Of a stretch of DNA of 64,000 nucleotides, positions 17,696 to 27,512 are shown piece by piece. Origin of the DNA: Aestuariibacter salexigens DSM 15300 (GTDB lineage Bacteria > Pseudomonadota > Gammaproteobacteria > Enterobacterales > Alteromonadaceae); the NCBI RefSeq assembly GCF_000429145.1, contig NZ_AUBH01000005.1, forward strand, positions 248,001-312,000, given 5' to 3'. Numbering within the stretch: the first letter of the stretch is position 1; each line of letters opens with the position of its first letter. Made by a program: the position numbers and the translations under genes. The notes under the pieces are model-generated. The model did no database searches. It worked only from the letters and a program-made list of their open reading frames with translations, and had not been told where the DNA came from.

Positions 17696-18454
17696 ATGAA
17701 AAAGGCAGCCATTGCATTATTAATGGGTTCTGCACTAGGTTTGGCAGGTTGTCAGCAACCTGCTTCAACAGACACCGCTGAACAATCTGCACAGGACGCC
17801 CCTGTCACACTTGAAACCGATGCACAAAAACAAGCTTACGCGCTTGGCGCCAGCATGGGAACGTACGTACAAAACCGTCTTAACGCGCAAAAAGAAATGG
17901 GCCTCGAGTTCGATAAACCCACACTTATAAAAGGTTTTGAGGACGCTGTGGCTGGCAATGCTCAGTATACTGTCGAAGAAATGCAGGCACTGACGCGCGC
18001 TGCAGACGCGGCGCTGCAGAGTAAGCAGCAGGAACAAGCCAACATGGCCGCTGAGGAAAACAAGACGGCAGGACAGGCTTACCTGGCAGAAAATGCTAAA
18101 CGTGAAGGCGTCATGACCACCGACTCAGGCCTGCAATACGAAGTTCTTGAAGCGGGTGAAGGTGACAAGCCAACCGCGCAAGATACGGTCAAAGTGCACT
18201 ATCGCGGCACGTTGCTAGACGGCACTGAGTTTGATTCGTCCTACTCTCGTGGCGAACCCGCCGTATTCCCGCTTAGCCGGGTGATCGCAGGTTGGACTGA
18301 AGGTTTACAGCTGATGAGTCCAGGCGCAAAATATCGTTTTCATATTCCTTCAGAACTAGCATATGGTGAGCGTGCGACGGGGCGCATCACACCCAACAGC
18401 ACGCTGGTATTTGATGTAGAACTGCTTGAAGTAGTGGACACTGGCGCAGAATAA
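17696..18454 (+). CDS. fkpA: FKBP-type peptidyl-prolyl isomerase FkpA
   Basis: A 252-residue envelope protein. The N-terminus is a lipoprotein-like signal (GSALGLAGC, Cys19) rather than the simple Sec signal of E. coli FkpA. Residues ~40-140 form the helical dimerisation domain. Residues ~150-250 form the FKBP domain with VKVHYRGTLLDGTEFDSSY and IAGWTEGLQLM. It is a periplasmic chaperone and proline isomerase. GGAGAG precedes the ATG. A strong terminator follows at 18475. Confidence 0.93.
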   Translation: MKKAAIALLMGSALGLAGCQQPASTDTAEQSAQDAPVTLETDAQKQAYALGASMGTYVQNRLNAQKEMGLEFDKPTLIKGFEDAVAGNAQYTVEEMQALTRAADAALQSKQQEQANMAAEENKTAGQAYLAENAKREGVMTTDSGLQYEVLEAGEGDKPTAQDTVKVHYRGTLLDGTEFDSSYSRGEPAVFPLSRVIAGWTEGLQLMSPGAKYRFHIPSELAYGERATGRITPNSTLVFDVELLEVVDTGAE

Positions 18455-18474
18455 TCTATCGCCAAAAAGAGAAT

Positions 18475-18506
18475 AAAGCCGGGCGTCACTATGGCGTCCG
18501 GCTTTT
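18475..18506 (+). terminator. Rho-independent terminator of fkpA
   Basis: An 11-bp stem AAAGCCGGGCG / CGTCCGGCTTT with one G-T pair and a 9-nt loop, ending in TTTT. It begins 21 nt after the fkpA stop. Confidence 0.88.
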
Positions 18507-18793
18507 ACCCATCTACAGCTCTTTCCATGCTGACCTTTGTCCCCTATTTATGTTTGGCCCTTCGAGTCGGACCGGGTTGCCTGGCCTGATTGCCAGGTTA
18601 ATTTCATGTCGTCTGCAAATTGTTTGTCGCCAAATTAGCGACTGACTTATCAGTAACGCCTGACCACGAAAGCGACGACTAAACCCTCATGACAGGGTCG
18701 CTAAACGCGCATCAAAGCTCCACAATCGGATGCTTTTTGTCGTGCGTTTTGCTGACTTTAACTATAGTAAAAATGAGCCGAATTTCCTGTCAA
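18507..18793. other. Structured intergenic region between fkpA and greB
   Basis: A convergent intergenic stretch of 287 bases after the fkpA terminator. It holds two further inverted repeats: CCTGGC-N6-GCCAGG (18580-18597), followed by TTAATTT, and an imperfect stem AGCGAC…ACCCT / AGGGTCGCT near 18671-18705. No credible ORF is seen. It could hold the greB terminator or a small RNA; neither can be shown from sequence alone. Confidence 0.4.
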
Positions 18794-19276
18794 TCAGGGC
18801 GTTTTCTTGTAATAAATTGAACTAATAAAATAGGTTTTATTCCCAGATGGAGTATGCACTGTTACTTCATCATCGACCTGTTTTCCGATCAGAGCGCGTG
18901 CCATTGGCGAGTCGATACTTAACTTGTTGTTTTTCAAATCGAACTCGTCAGGGCCAACAAGCTGATACTCAAATAAGCAACCTGCGTCGTCCTCCAATTC
19001 GACGTATGCGCCAAAGAACACCTTGCCCTCTTGTTGCGGTGAAGGGTAAACAACCTGTAGCTGATCCATGCGTTTGGTAAGAAATCTGACCCGCCTGTCT
19101 ATTTCGCGCAGCCGTTTCTTGCCATATATATACTCTGCGTTCTCAGAACGATCGCCCAGTGCCGCAGCATCGGATACAGCCTGAGTGACCCTAGGCCGCT
19201 CTTCTTTCCACAAGTATCTCAACTCTTTTTCAAGCTTGTCCCAGCCTTCGCGAGTGATATAATTCGAGCGTTTCAT
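18794..19276 (-). CDS. greB: Transcription elongation factor GreB
   Basis: A 160-residue Gre factor. The N-terminal coiled coil carries the acidic tip (GDRSENAEY) that enters the RNA polymerase secondary channel, and is followed by the FKBP-like C-terminal domain (VDDEVTVHTPSGNKTYFI). The sequence features KKRLREIDRRVRFL are those of GreB rather than GreA. It stimulates cleavage of backtracked transcripts. It is divergent from tex, as in E. coli. Confidence 0.94.
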   Translation of the reverse strand: MKRSNYITREGWDKLEKELRYLWKEERPRVTQAVSDAAALGDRSENAEYIYGKKRLREIDRRVRFLTKRMDQLQVVYPSPQQEGKVFFGAYVELEDDAGCLFEYQLVGPDEFDLKNNKLSIDSPMARALIGKQVDDEVTVHTPSGNKTYFISSIYYKKTP

Positions 19277-19400
19277 GGCGAGCGGTCCTTACATAGTTTG
19301 AGACACAGCCAATAAGAGTCTAACCCATTATTTTTCATTCATACCGCTCACAGCGTTTATTAACAACGAACAAATCACAGTCTCATCAACGAGTACCAGC

Positions 19401-21716
19401 ATGATCATAGAGAAAATTGCCAGCGAACTGCAGGTTAAGAACGAGCAAGTCGCGGCCGCCGTCGCACTGCTTGACGATGGCGCTACCGTCCCCTTCATTG
19501 CGCGATATCGAAAAGAAGCCACACAAGGTTTAGATGATAGCCAGTTGCGAAACCTCGAACAACGGTTGGGCTATTTAAGAGAATTGGAAGAACGCCGTCA
19601 GGTTATCATTAAGTCCATTCAGGAGCAGGGCAAACTCAGTGAAGAACTGGCTGGCAAAATTCATGCAGCCGATAACAAGACCACCCTGGAAGATCTCTAC
19701 CTGCCTTATAAACCGCGTCGTCGAACCAAAGGTCAGATTGCAATTGAAGCGGGGCTTGAACCACTGGCGGACAGTTTATTCAATGATCATAGTCTGGTGC
19801 CAGAAGATGTTGCCGAGCAATACATCTCGGCAGACAACGGCGTCGCGGATGCTAAAGCGGCACTTGAAGGCGCGCGCTACATTCTGATGGAACGGTTTGC
19901 CGAAGATGCGGAGTTGCTAAGCAAAATACGCCGTTCTCTACAAAACCAGGCCCACATTAAGAGTCAGGTAGTAGAGGGTAAGGAAAAGGAAGGCGCCAAG
20001 TATTCTGACTATTTCGCACATACCGAAAAGCTTAAAGATACGCCATCACATCGCGCCTTAGCGATGTTCCGTGGTCGTAATGAAGGCTTTTTACATGTGT
20101 CTCTGGATGCAGACCCGCAAAACGAACAAGACAATCGTCACTCTCACTGCGAAGACATCATCGCACAACATATCGGACTGGTGGACTCTGGTAAGCCAGC
20201 GCACAGCTGGCTCAAACAGGTCGTGCAGTGGACCTGGCGAATCAAAATATTGTTGCACATGGAAACCGAACTGTTCGGTGCATTGCGGGAGCGTGCCGAA
20301 CATGATGCCATCGAAGTTTTCGCCAAGAATCTGAACGATTTGCTGATGGCAGCACCGGCCGGAGCAAAGGTGACCATGGGATTGGACCCAGGCTTACGTA
20401 CGGGTGTCAAAGTGGCCATCGTTGATACCACCGGTAAGGTCATCGCCACCAACACCATTTATCCACATGCGCCGCAGAATCAGTGGGATAAATCGGCACG
20501 CACGTTGGCCAATATGTGTCAGCAGTACAAGGTCCAATTGATTAGCATTGGAAACGGCACGGGATCTCGCGAGACCGACAAGCTGGTTGCTGAGCTCATC
20601 AAGGCAAATCCAGAATTGAAGTTACAGAAAATCGTTGTGAGCGAGGCCGGTGCATCGGTGTATTCCGCCTCTGAATTGGCCAGCCAGGAATTACCTGAGT
20701 TAGATGTATCTTTGCGTGGTGCAGTGTCAATTGCTCGTCGTTTGCAGGATCCGTTGGCAGAACTTGTCAAAATTGAGCCCAAAGCCATTGGCGTGGGTCA
20801 ATACCAACATGACGTCAGCCAGTCTAATCTCGGTAAGTCTCTGGACAATGTCATAGAGGACTGCGTTAACGCCGTCGGCGTGGACGTCAATACGGCTTCA
20901 CCGGCACTGCTGGCCCATGTGTCCGGGCTAAATCGCACGTTGGCACATAACATCGTGCAGTATCGTGACCAGCATGGCGCGTTCGGTGACCGTAAAGGGC
21001 TGTTAAAAGTTGACCGTCTGGGGCCCAAGGCGTTTGAGCAGGCGGCTGGTTTTTTACGCATCGTCAACGGCGAGAATCCGTTGGATGCCTCAGCTGTGCA
21101 TCCAGAAGCCTATCCGGTTGTCGATGCTATCGTGAGCAAATCAGGTGCCGCAGTAAATGACTTGATAGGAAACAGTGCATTGTTGAAAGCATTATCTCCT
21201 GAAGAGTTCACCAGCGACGCATTCGGATTGCCGACGGTGCAGGACATTATCAAAGAGTTGGATAAACCAGGTAGAGATCCTCGCCCTGAATTTAAAACCG
21301 CCAACTTTAAAGAAGGCGTAGAGTCGATTAGCGACCTCAAGCCCGGCATGATCTTGGAAGGTGTCGTGAGTAATGTGGCGAACTTCGGCGCTTTTGTGGA
21401 TGTCGGCGTCCATCAGGATGGTCTGGTGCATATCTCCGCGATGACCAATAAGTTCATCAAGGATCCCAGAGAGGTCGTTAAGGCCGGTGACATTGTCAAA
21501 GTGAAGGTCTTAGAGGTCGATGTGCAGCGCAAGCGTATTGCGTTTACCATGCGTCTTGACGAGCAACCTGCTGCCAAAAAGCCACAGTCGGCAGCGAACA
21601 GGCAGAATCATGAAACCAGGCCACGATCTGCAAAAAGCAGATCAAGTACGTCAGGGCAGGGCAATAGTGCGATGGGTAATGCGTTTGCAGAAGCCTTCGC
21701 CAAAGCGAAGAAATAA
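19401..21716 (+). CDS. tex: Tex family RNA-binding transcription accessory protein
   Basis: A 771-residue protein with the full Tex layout. It has an N-terminal helical domain ([17 protein letters not shown]), a YqgF/RNase H-like domain ([17 protein letters not shown]) near residue 330, helix-hairpin-helix units ([19 protein letters not shown]), and a C-terminal S1 domain ([20 protein letters not shown]) near 650-725. A basic, low-complexity tail follows. It binds nucleic acid and influences transcription; the greB-tex pairing is conserved. Confidence 0.95.
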   Translation: MIIEKIASELQVKNEQVAAAVALLDDGATVPFIARYRKEATQGLDDSQLRNLEQRLGYLRELEERRQVIIKSIQEQGKLSEELAGKIHAADNKTTLEDLYLPYKPRRRTKGQIAIEAGLEPLADSLFNDHSLVPEDVAEQYISADNGVADAKAALEGARYILMERFAEDAELLSKIRRSLQNQAHIKSQVVEGKEKEGAKYSDYFAHTEKLKDTPSHRALAMFRGRNEGFLHVSLDADPQNEQDNRHSHCEDIIAQHIGLVDSGKPAHSWLKQVVQWTWRIKILLHMETELFGALRERAEHDAIEVFAKNLNDLLMAAPAGAKVTMGLDPGLRTGVKVAIVDTTGKVIATNTIYPHAPQNQWDKSARTLANMCQQYKVQLISIGNGTGSRETDKLVAELIKANPELKLQKIVVSEAGASVYSASELASQELPELDVSLRGAVSIARRLQDPLAELVKIEPKAIGVGQYQHDVSQSNLGKSLDNVIEDCVNAVGVDVNTASPALLAHVSGLNRTLAHNIVQYRDQHGAFGDRKGLLKVDRLGPKAFEQAAGFLRIVNGENPLDASAVHPEAYPVVDAIVSKSGAAVNDLIGNSALLKALSPEEFTSDAFGLPTVQDIIKELDKPGRDPRPEFKTANFKEGVESISDLKPGMILEGVVSNVANFGAFVDVGVHQDGLVHISAMTNKFIKDPREVVKAGDIVKVKVLEVDVQRKRIAFTMRLDEQPAAKKPQSAANRQNHETRPRSAKSRSSTSGQGNSAMGNAFAEAFAKAKK

Positions 21717-21739
21717 TACTCACCGCCAGGGAGCGGCGC

Positions 21740-22756
21740 TTAAGCAGTTTGACGCAACCCTTCAGGGCGAGGGGTTGCCACTGAGCCGTAGAACTGTTGA
21801 ATGACTGCTACCCTGCGACCAATAGTGGGATCCTGAGTGGGTGTTTCCAGTCCGGCGGCTTCAGCTACAGGGTCTTCTCGTAAGGTACGAGCGCCCAGTG
21901 CAGACTCCGCCCGGTCAGATTGGCGTTCCTGTACTTCCTCAAGGCTGACAGACTCAGCCGCACCACCGCTTAACGAGCGAGTTGGCGCACCGTTGTCTAC
22001 GCCCTCCACGATATCGTCTAATTCTGGCGCCAAGCTGTCTACGCGAGGCTCACCAGGGTCACGCTGTGAAGCATTTTCAAGCTGCTCACGACTCTCTTCA
22101 ATAATGTCACGTCGGGCTTCAGATGCACGCTGAGCCGCTTCATTTGCGACTCGCAGATCCTGTGGAGACGGCTCTGCCGGTGCCAGCGCGGCCGCTCTGA
22201 CCTGTTGCATCTTCTGTAAGGTTTCTTCCGGTGAATCCTCTTTAGAAATATCGATGGAGACTTCGCCGCCTATGGCATAGCGCTGTCCGTCAGGACCGGT
22301 TTCAAACTCATAGCTGGGAGCTCCAGCGTATTGTCCGCCGACTGAAGCATGGGCTTGTTCATGCGCGCGTACTTCCTGATCTCGTTCTTTGAGAGAACGA
22401 ATTTCTTGTTGTTCGGCCCGTTCTTGCTGCTCTTGCTGACGAGACTCTGCATTTTCTCGTCCAGCGCTGGGGTCGTCAGCATTGTCTTGATCAATTGACT
22501 GTCCGAGTCCGGAGTTGGCATCAGCTTGCCCCTGAGCGTTGGATTGCGGGCGCTCATAGGTTACGGGTTGCGGTGGTTGTCCTTGCCGTCTGGCACGATC
22601 AGATTCCGAGCCCAGCCCCGCTTCGGCTGCAGAGCCGTCGGTATTTGCTGTTTGTGGTACGGTTTCACGCAATACGTTATCGCGACGAGCCGATTCGGTA
22701 TTAACGTTTGCCGTCGTGAAAACAAGTGATGTAGGGACTGGCGTGACAATGTTCAT
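21740..22756 (-). CDS. SprA-related putative metalloprotease (CJM1_0395-like)
   Basis: A 338-residue protein starting at ATG 22756 (MNIVTPVPTSLVFTT). The longer ORF overlaps the upstream gene, whose stop is only 5 nt ahead of this ATG. The central region ~140-240 contains LKERDQEVRAHEQAHASVGG, with an HExxH-like HEQAH zinc motif, and YAIGGEVSIDIS, both typical of the SprA-related/CJM1_0395 family. The flanking sequence is low-complexity, rich in Q, E, A and D, and probably disordered. No signal peptide is seen. The function is unknown. It forms a two-gene unit with the gene at 22761. Confidence 0.8.
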   Translation of the reverse strand: MNIVTPVPTSLVFTTANVNTESARRDNVLRETVPQTANTDGSAAEAGLGSESDRARRQGQPPQPVTYERPQSNAQGQADANSGLGQSIDQDNADDPSAGRENAESRQQEQQERAEQQEIRSLKERDQEVRAHEQAHASVGGQYAGAPSYEFETGPDGQRYAIGGEVSIDISKEDSPEETLQKMQQVRAAALAPAEPSPQDLRVANEAAQRASEARRDIIEESREQLENASQRDPGEPRVDSLAPELDDIVEGVDNGAPTRSLSGGAAESVSLEEVQERQSDRAESALGARTLREDPVAEAAGLETPTQDPTIGRRVAVIQQFYGSVATPRPEGLRQTA

Positions 22757-22760
22757 AAGA

Positions 22761-23093
22761 TTACGCCAGCTCATCGATGATACGGCCAACCGTATCATTC
22801 ACCGTATCAAGTACTTTAGCAGATGCCTGAGCGTTGATGCTGTTGACCGACAATCCAACCAGGTCATTGGTCAAGCTATCTCCTCCTGAAGGTAACACCT
22901 GTCGTATTGACGAAAGAGACTGAGAAGCCGCATCGGCAAGCACATCATTCACATCACGCGGTTGGCCAGGGGATGCCCCCGCAACGCGTTGTGCGATGTT
23001 TGTCGACGCTTGTGTAATACCATCAGACGCGCGCTGCAGACCTAACTGGCCTGATACGATGGCGGCATTCACATTGTTACTTAGTGCATTCAA
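22761..23093 (-). CDS. Small flagellar-axial-like protein, function unknown
   Basis: A 110-residue protein. The N-terminus (LQRASDGITQASTNIAQRV) recalls the N-terminal helix of flagellar rod/hook proteins. The C-terminus (LVGLSVNSINAQASAKVLDT…VGRIIDEL) recalls their C-terminal helix (LVxMIxAQRxYxANAKVIxT-type). The central domain of such proteins is missing. There is no flagellar gene nearby. The ATG is preceded by GGAG. It is co-directional with the SprA-like gene, with 4 nt between stop and start. The assignment is by pattern only. Confidence 0.6.
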   Translation of the reverse strand: MNALSNNVNAAIVSGQLGLQRASDGITQASTNIAQRVAGASPGQPRDVNDVLADAASQSLSSIRQVLPSGGDSLTNDLVGLSVNSINAQASAKVLDTVNDTVGRIIDELA

Positions 23094-23207
23094 GACACAC
23101 TTCTCCTCAATACCTCACGGTTAATTATTAACCAATTTGCCTTATTTTTAAAGTCTGTCGTTAGGCTGCTTTCTCATCACGGTGTAAAGATTTATTGCTG
23201 TCGGTTA

Positions 23208-23984
23208 TTACAGACCGTTACCGATGTGTATCAGCAGTCGATAAATCTCCTGCGGGTGAGAAATAAATGGGGCGTGAGACGCATGCTCAATAAGGTGACT
23301 TTGCGCACCCGGTTGCAGTTGCTCAATGCGCCTATGCAAAGTGCGTGGCACCAGACTATCAAGACGGCCAAAAATCCAATGGCTCGGAACCGAAATTTCG
23401 GCAAGTCGTTTGCGATGATCAACGGTAGATAACAGCATCAGTCCTTTGCGCAGTGCGTCAACGTTAGGTAAAGGATATTGAGAAATTGCCTGGCTGATCG
23501 CCTTCATATCCCGTCGTGCAGTTGCGCTACCCATGGCCTGAATGGCAAGAAAACGTTCTAACGTTTTACTGAAATCATGTTCCAGTTGCTGTTCAAACTG
23601 TTGCAGTATGCTGGGTTTTATACCAGGCCAGTCGTTTGTTTCAACAAACTGTGGCGTGCTGGTCATCATTACCATCATGGATAAATTAGCCATTCGATGA
23701 ATAGCAATGTGCTGTGCTATCAGCCCCCCCAAAGACCAGCCCATCAGCATCGCTCCCTGTGGAATGTGAGGCGCAATCAAATCAGATACGGCTTCAAGAC
23801 TATAATGGCAAGGCATAATATCTGCATTGCGGCCAAATCCGGGCAGATCAATAAAATGCAGCCGAAAATCGCCGTACAGTGATTCTGCAAATTTTTCCCA
23901 TGCACCACTGTTCATGCCCCAACCGTGCAACAGCACCAAATCAGGGCCAGAGCCGCGGGTTTCGGTAAAAAGCCGTAGAGTCAT
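23208..23984 (-). CDS. bioH: Pimeloyl-[acyl-carrier protein] methyl ester esterase BioH
   Basis: A 258-residue alpha/beta hydrolase starting at ATG 23984, with AAGGA 5 nt upstream; the longer ORF adds a non-homologous leader. The BioH pattern is present: LVLLHGWGMNSGAWE, nucleophile elbow GWSLGGLIAQH, the Asp in FGRLDSLVP and the His in IEHASHAPF. It frees pimeloyl-ACP from its methyl ester in biotin synthesis. It is divergent from comF, the E. coli bioH-gntX arrangement. Confidence 0.92.
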   Translation of the reverse strand: MTLRLFTETRGSGPDLVLLHGWGMNSGAWEKFAESLYGDFRLHFIDLPGFGRNADIMPCHYSLEAVSDLIAPHIPQGAMLMGWSLGGLIAQHIAIHRMANLSMMVMMTSTPQFVETNDWPGIKPSILQQFEQQLEHDFSKTLERFLAIQAMGSATARRDMKAISQAISQYPLPNVDALRKGLMLLSTVDHRKRLAEISVPSHWIFGRLDSLVPRTLHRRIEQLQPGAQSHLIEHASHAPFISHPQEIYRLLIHIGNGL

Positions 23985-24059
23985 ACTATCCTTTTGTGCA
24001 GTTGTGTCGGTAATCAACACGGCTGACACTGCGTTGTTTTGCCAATTTTGTAAACGCGT

Positions 24060-24767
24060 ATGTTATCACTTCTTCAACGCCTGTTAGAGAACCGTTCTTG
24101 TTTGCTGTGCTATCAGCCTAGTCGAGACCTTATCTGTCCTTACTGCTATGACGACCTGCCGGTAGTGGATTGGCAGAGTTGCCAGCACAATTTGATGTTA
24201 CTGCCCAAGGTTCAGCGCAGTTTACCTGGCGTGAGCTTTCCCCGACTGCTATCTCCTTTGTATTATCAGCCCCCAGTAAACCGCCTGATCAAGGGCCTGA
24301 AATATTCAGCCAGGCTGAGCCATGGTCGGGCCTTGGCTCATATTTTCTGCGATCTTGCTCAGCAACACCTCATCGATCCGCCTGACGCGCTGATCCCGGT
24401 TCCTCTGCACTGGACCCGTTGGCTAACGCGTCGTTTTAATCAAAGCACAGAACTGGCCTCGCAAATCGGCAAGCAATTGCGCATACCTGTGGACCAGAGA
24501 TGTATATCCCGAGAGAGGCGTAGTGCGCCTCAGGTAGGACATGGAGGTGAAGCGCGACGCAGGCGCATGCATAATGTATTTAGATTGGAGCAGGCACCTG
24601 CGGTCAACCATGTCGCCATCGTAGATGACGTGGTGACGACCGGCTCAACGCTGCAAGCCATTTATCGCCTGTTACATCGCGCTTACCCATCGTTGCGCAT
24701 TGATTGTTGGGCGATGGCCATCACACCACCGCCCAATCAAGGTGCTAGTTGGCGCGAGCGTCGATGA
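24060..24767 (+). CDS. comF: ComF/GntX family phosphoribosyltransferase-like protein
   Basis: A 235-residue protein. The N-terminus has a cysteine pair cluster (CLLC … CPYC), a likely zinc finger. The C-terminal half has the PRTase-type motif HVAIVDDVVTTGSTL. E. coli GntX and Haemophilus ComF, linked to DNA uptake, have this form. Its 3' end overlaps the 3' end of the convergent M14 peptidase gene by 23 nt. Confidence 0.88.
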   Translation: MLSLLQRLLENRSCLLCYQPSRDLICPYCYDDLPVVDWQSCQHNLMLLPKVQRSLPGVSFPRLLSPLYYQPPVNRLIKGLKYSARLSHGRALAHIFCDLAQQHLIDPPDALIPVPLHWTRWLTRRFNQSTELASQIGKQLRIPVDQRCISRERRSAPQVGHGGEARRRRMHNVFRLEQAPAVNHVAIVDDVVTTGSTLQAIYRLLHRAYPSLRIDCWAMAITPPPNQGASWRERR

Positions 24768-27324
24768 ACTCGGCCATGTAAATTGCATTGCTCATCATTT
24801 TGCTGGTGCCATACCAGTAGCCCCGAAAATTCAGGTTATCCAAAAAGCCAATCACGCGGCCCTGACCGACGCGATGAGCAACAACGGCGGCGGAATTGGC
24901 AACCATCTTCTGCAGCGGCTCTGCCGTGTAACCCGCCATTAATGGAGACTCTGTGTACGTCGCTGGAGTAATAAACGGCGAGTCTGGGGTTTTCATGATC
25001 GCATTGCTGGTTTTGAACATTGGCAATTGCGTACGCTCGAAGCCGTAAGCCAGCGGATGGCTTAAGTCGAGCTGCGTTTTATACACCGCACCTGCGATAA
25101 GCTTTTGTGCACGCAATGCTTCACGATCTTCATACACCATACTGGACGTATCGAACGCATCGTCAATGGCATCATTACTGACGAACTCAGCATTGAGCCA
25201 CTTTTGTGTGGCAAACCACTGCGTAGCCGATTTTTGACCAATAAGTACACCACCGGCTTTCACCCAATCGCTAATCTTGTCAGCGGTGCGCTCTGATACG
25301 CTGCTGTAACGTCCTGATGCGAAAATAATATGGGTGTAATTGTCGAGTGCCGTGCTTCCCAGGCGGTCAAGATCGACCAGTGTTGCGGCAACGCCAACCC
25401 GGGTATCCAGGTAATGCCTGATTTCCCCCACTTCATATTGGGAGGTGCCAAGTCCGCCAACCAACAGGATTTTTGGCGCATTCACAGGCTGCATATTGCG
25501 GCTACCAAGATCAATCCCGGTAGGCGTCAGGCCACTTGTTACCGACCACAGAGTTATATTTCGCTGCGCGGCCTGCTCCTGTATAAGCTGCTGCCAGTTC
25601 ACTGGCTGCTTCAATGCAGATGGGATAACCACAGTGCCACGGCTAAACTCACGTACTGTTCCGCCAACATCAGCACTGAAAGGCTCGCCTGCCAATCTGA
25701 CCTGCACACCATTAACAAGCAGCGCCTGTAGCAGTGACGGCGACTGATAGTCATGCCAGTCAAAAGCATAGGCAACAGCTGCACTGTTGAGCTCTGGCAG
25801 TTGCTTAGAAGAGAATTCAGGCGCTGAATCTATTCGACGTATCTGACGCTTGGTTAAGCCAGCGAAATCCAGATTAAACGCCAGCGCCAGATTCCAGTTG
25901 GATACATCATAAAAGGTGTTGTCATCAAACAGCTTGCGGGTAGAAAACAATGATTTAATCAGGCGATGCTGGGGCTGGTCCAGACTCACGAATAAACTGT
26001 CTCCGGCCGGGAAAGTTTGTCCATCTGCCTCGACCGATTGCTGCAATACAGAAGAAGCAATCTGATGACGGTTGAGGATATCACGCATGGCATCGAAACG
26101 GCTGTGATCTTTGCCTCGCTTGATGACATAGCCACCCAGTTCGTCGGACTTAATCATGTCGTTGGTGCTATTGAAAAATTCAACCTGATATTCCTGTAGC
26201 GCCTGCTTATTGGCCAGTGCGCCAGCGAACGTCGACATAGATGTCGTGACCTGGTTCTGGATAGTCTGGGGGAAGCTCAGCGGGCCATTGATAGAGTCCT
26301 GCAGGTGCCCTCGGCTGCTGGCCTGCTCGAACAATATGCCTATGGTGCCGTGCGCATCGGGGTAAGTAGAACCTTTGCCATAATAAAAATCATCAAATGA
26401 CTCTTCAGTAAAATATAACGCGCCAGCGGCATCTAGGGCGTCGGCATGAAAACGTCCCAGAGCTTCTGTTAAGCGCACGTTAGTCATAGGCGTGAGCGGG
26501 TGTTTTCGCGACGGCACACCGGGCTGGAAGAAATAAGTACTGTTGGTACCCATCTCATGAAAGTCGGTTAACACGTGAGGGCGCCACTGGTGATATTGTG
26601 CGATGCGGGCTCTTGATTCAGGATGGGTAAGCAACAACCAGTCACGGTTTAAATCGAACCAATAGTGGTTGGTGCGTCCCGAGGGCCAGCGCTCATCATG
26701 CTCCCGATGGGCTGGGTCTGACACCAGCGTTTTGCCTCTGTGCATATTCGCCCACTGGGCAAACCTTGATAATCCATCTGGATTAATCGACGGCTCCATA
26801 ATGATAATGGCATTGTCTAACAAGCGTTGTACCTCACCGCCCTGACCGGCAGCGAGATAATAAGCGACTAGCATGGAGGCATTGGCACCTGATGGCTCAT
26901 TGCCATGCACACTGTAACCCATCCACAACACCAGTGGGTCATCCTCATCCGCTGCCTTACCACTGGCAATCCTGTCCAGATGTTTCTGTCTGATTTGTTC
27001 AACGTTTGCCATCTTTTCTGGATCGGCAAACGTCATAATCAATAGCGGTCTGTTCTCGTGCGTGGTACCAACCTGTTTGACGGAAACTCGGTCTGAGGTT
27101 TGTGCCAGCGTGCGCATATACTGAGCGAGTTGGTCGTGGCGTACATGCCAGGTCCCCACAGGCGCACCGAGTATTTGCGAAGGGGTAGGTACATTAGGGT
27201 CATACGAAATATTGTCAGGTAAATACTGCAAATCAGATTCTGCTTTCATCACCGCTTGTGCAGAATGAATCGTCAGCAGCACACTGAAAACAGTGAACGC
27301 ATATGCAAGAAAATGTCTTCGCAT
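24745..27324 (-). CDS. Secreted M14-family zinc carboxypeptidase
   Basis: An 859-residue protein with a signal peptide (MRRHFLAYAFTVFSVLLTIHSAQA). Residues ~50-350 form an M14 peptidase domain. The zinc motif is HGNEPSGA (H-x2-E), and the third ligand is probably the His in LTDFHEMGTN. The remaining ~450 residues include a glutamine amidotransferase-like fold region (ILLVGGLG … FASGRYS … WVKAGGVLIG), which is common in this large M14 subgroup of marine bacteria. It is probably exported for peptide degradation. Confidence 0.87.
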   Translation of the reverse strand: MRRHFLAYAFTVFSVLLTIHSAQAVMKAESDLQYLPDNISYDPNVPTPSQILGAPVGTWHVRHDQLAQYMRTLAQTSDRVSVKQVGTTHENRPLLIMTFADPEKMANVEQIRQKHLDRIASGKAADEDDPLVLWMGYSVHGNEPSGANASMLVAYYLAAGQGGEVQRLLDNAIIIMEPSINPDGLSRFAQWANMHRGKTLVSDPAHREHDERWPSGRTNHYWFDLNRDWLLLTHPESRARIAQYHQWRPHVLTDFHEMGTNSTYFFQPGVPSRKHPLTPMTNVRLTEALGRFHADALDAAGALYFTEESFDDFYYGKGSTYPDAHGTIGILFEQASSRGHLQDSINGPLSFPQTIQNQVTTSMSTFAGALANKQALQEYQVEFFNSTNDMIKSDELGGYVIKRGKDHSRFDAMRDILNRHQIASSVLQQSVEADGQTFPAGDSLFVSLDQPQHRLIKSLFSTRKLFDDNTFYDVSNWNLALAFNLDFAGLTKRQIRRIDSAPEFSSKQLPELNSAAVAYAFDWHDYQSPSLLQALLVNGVQVRLAGEPFSADVGGTVREFSRGTVVIPSALKQPVNWQQLIQEQAAQRNITLWSVTSGLTPTGIDLGSRNMQPVNAPKILLVGGLGTSQYEVGEIRHYLDTRVGVAATLVDLDRLGSTALDNYTHIIFASGRYSSVSERTADKISDWVKAGGVLIGQKSATQWFATQKWLNAEFVSNDAIDDAFDTSSMVYEDREALRAQKLIAGAVYKTQLDLSHPLAYGFERTQLPMFKTSNAIMKTPDSPFITPATYTESPLMAGYTAEPLQKMVANSAAVVAHRVGQGRVIGFLDNLNFRGYWYGTSKMMSNAIYMAEFIDARAN

Positions 27325-27444
27325 AAGGTAGGATCCTATAGGTTTGTTGTTGTGATTGTTAATCTTTTACCTTACCACAACCAAAAACGATCGTTGATGT
27401 TTCAAAGGTCTGAATGTTTACCTGAAAGACAGCGACTCGAGCAT

Positions 27445-27469
27445 ATACTTGAGTGATTTACTCAAGTAA
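27445..27469. promoter_or_regulatory. Putative IscR (type 1) operator upstream of nfuA
   Basis: A perfect 9-bp inverted repeat, TACTTGAGT-GATTT-ACTCAAGTA, within a 25-base element. It agrees at about 22 positions with the type 1 IscR pattern ATASYYGACTRWWWYAGTCRRSTAT as I recall it. It lies 43 nt ahead of the nfuA start. E. coli nfuA (yhgI) is a known IscR target. No IscR gene is in the window. Confidence 0.65.
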
Positions 27470-27512
27470 TTTTGTTATCCTTAGCGGCAAGTGAATTTCA
27501 GGAAGTTAACCA

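Noticed and set aside
25330-25731. Plus-strand open frame of 133 codons
   Set aside because: Antisense to the M14 peptidase gene, with no supporting signal.
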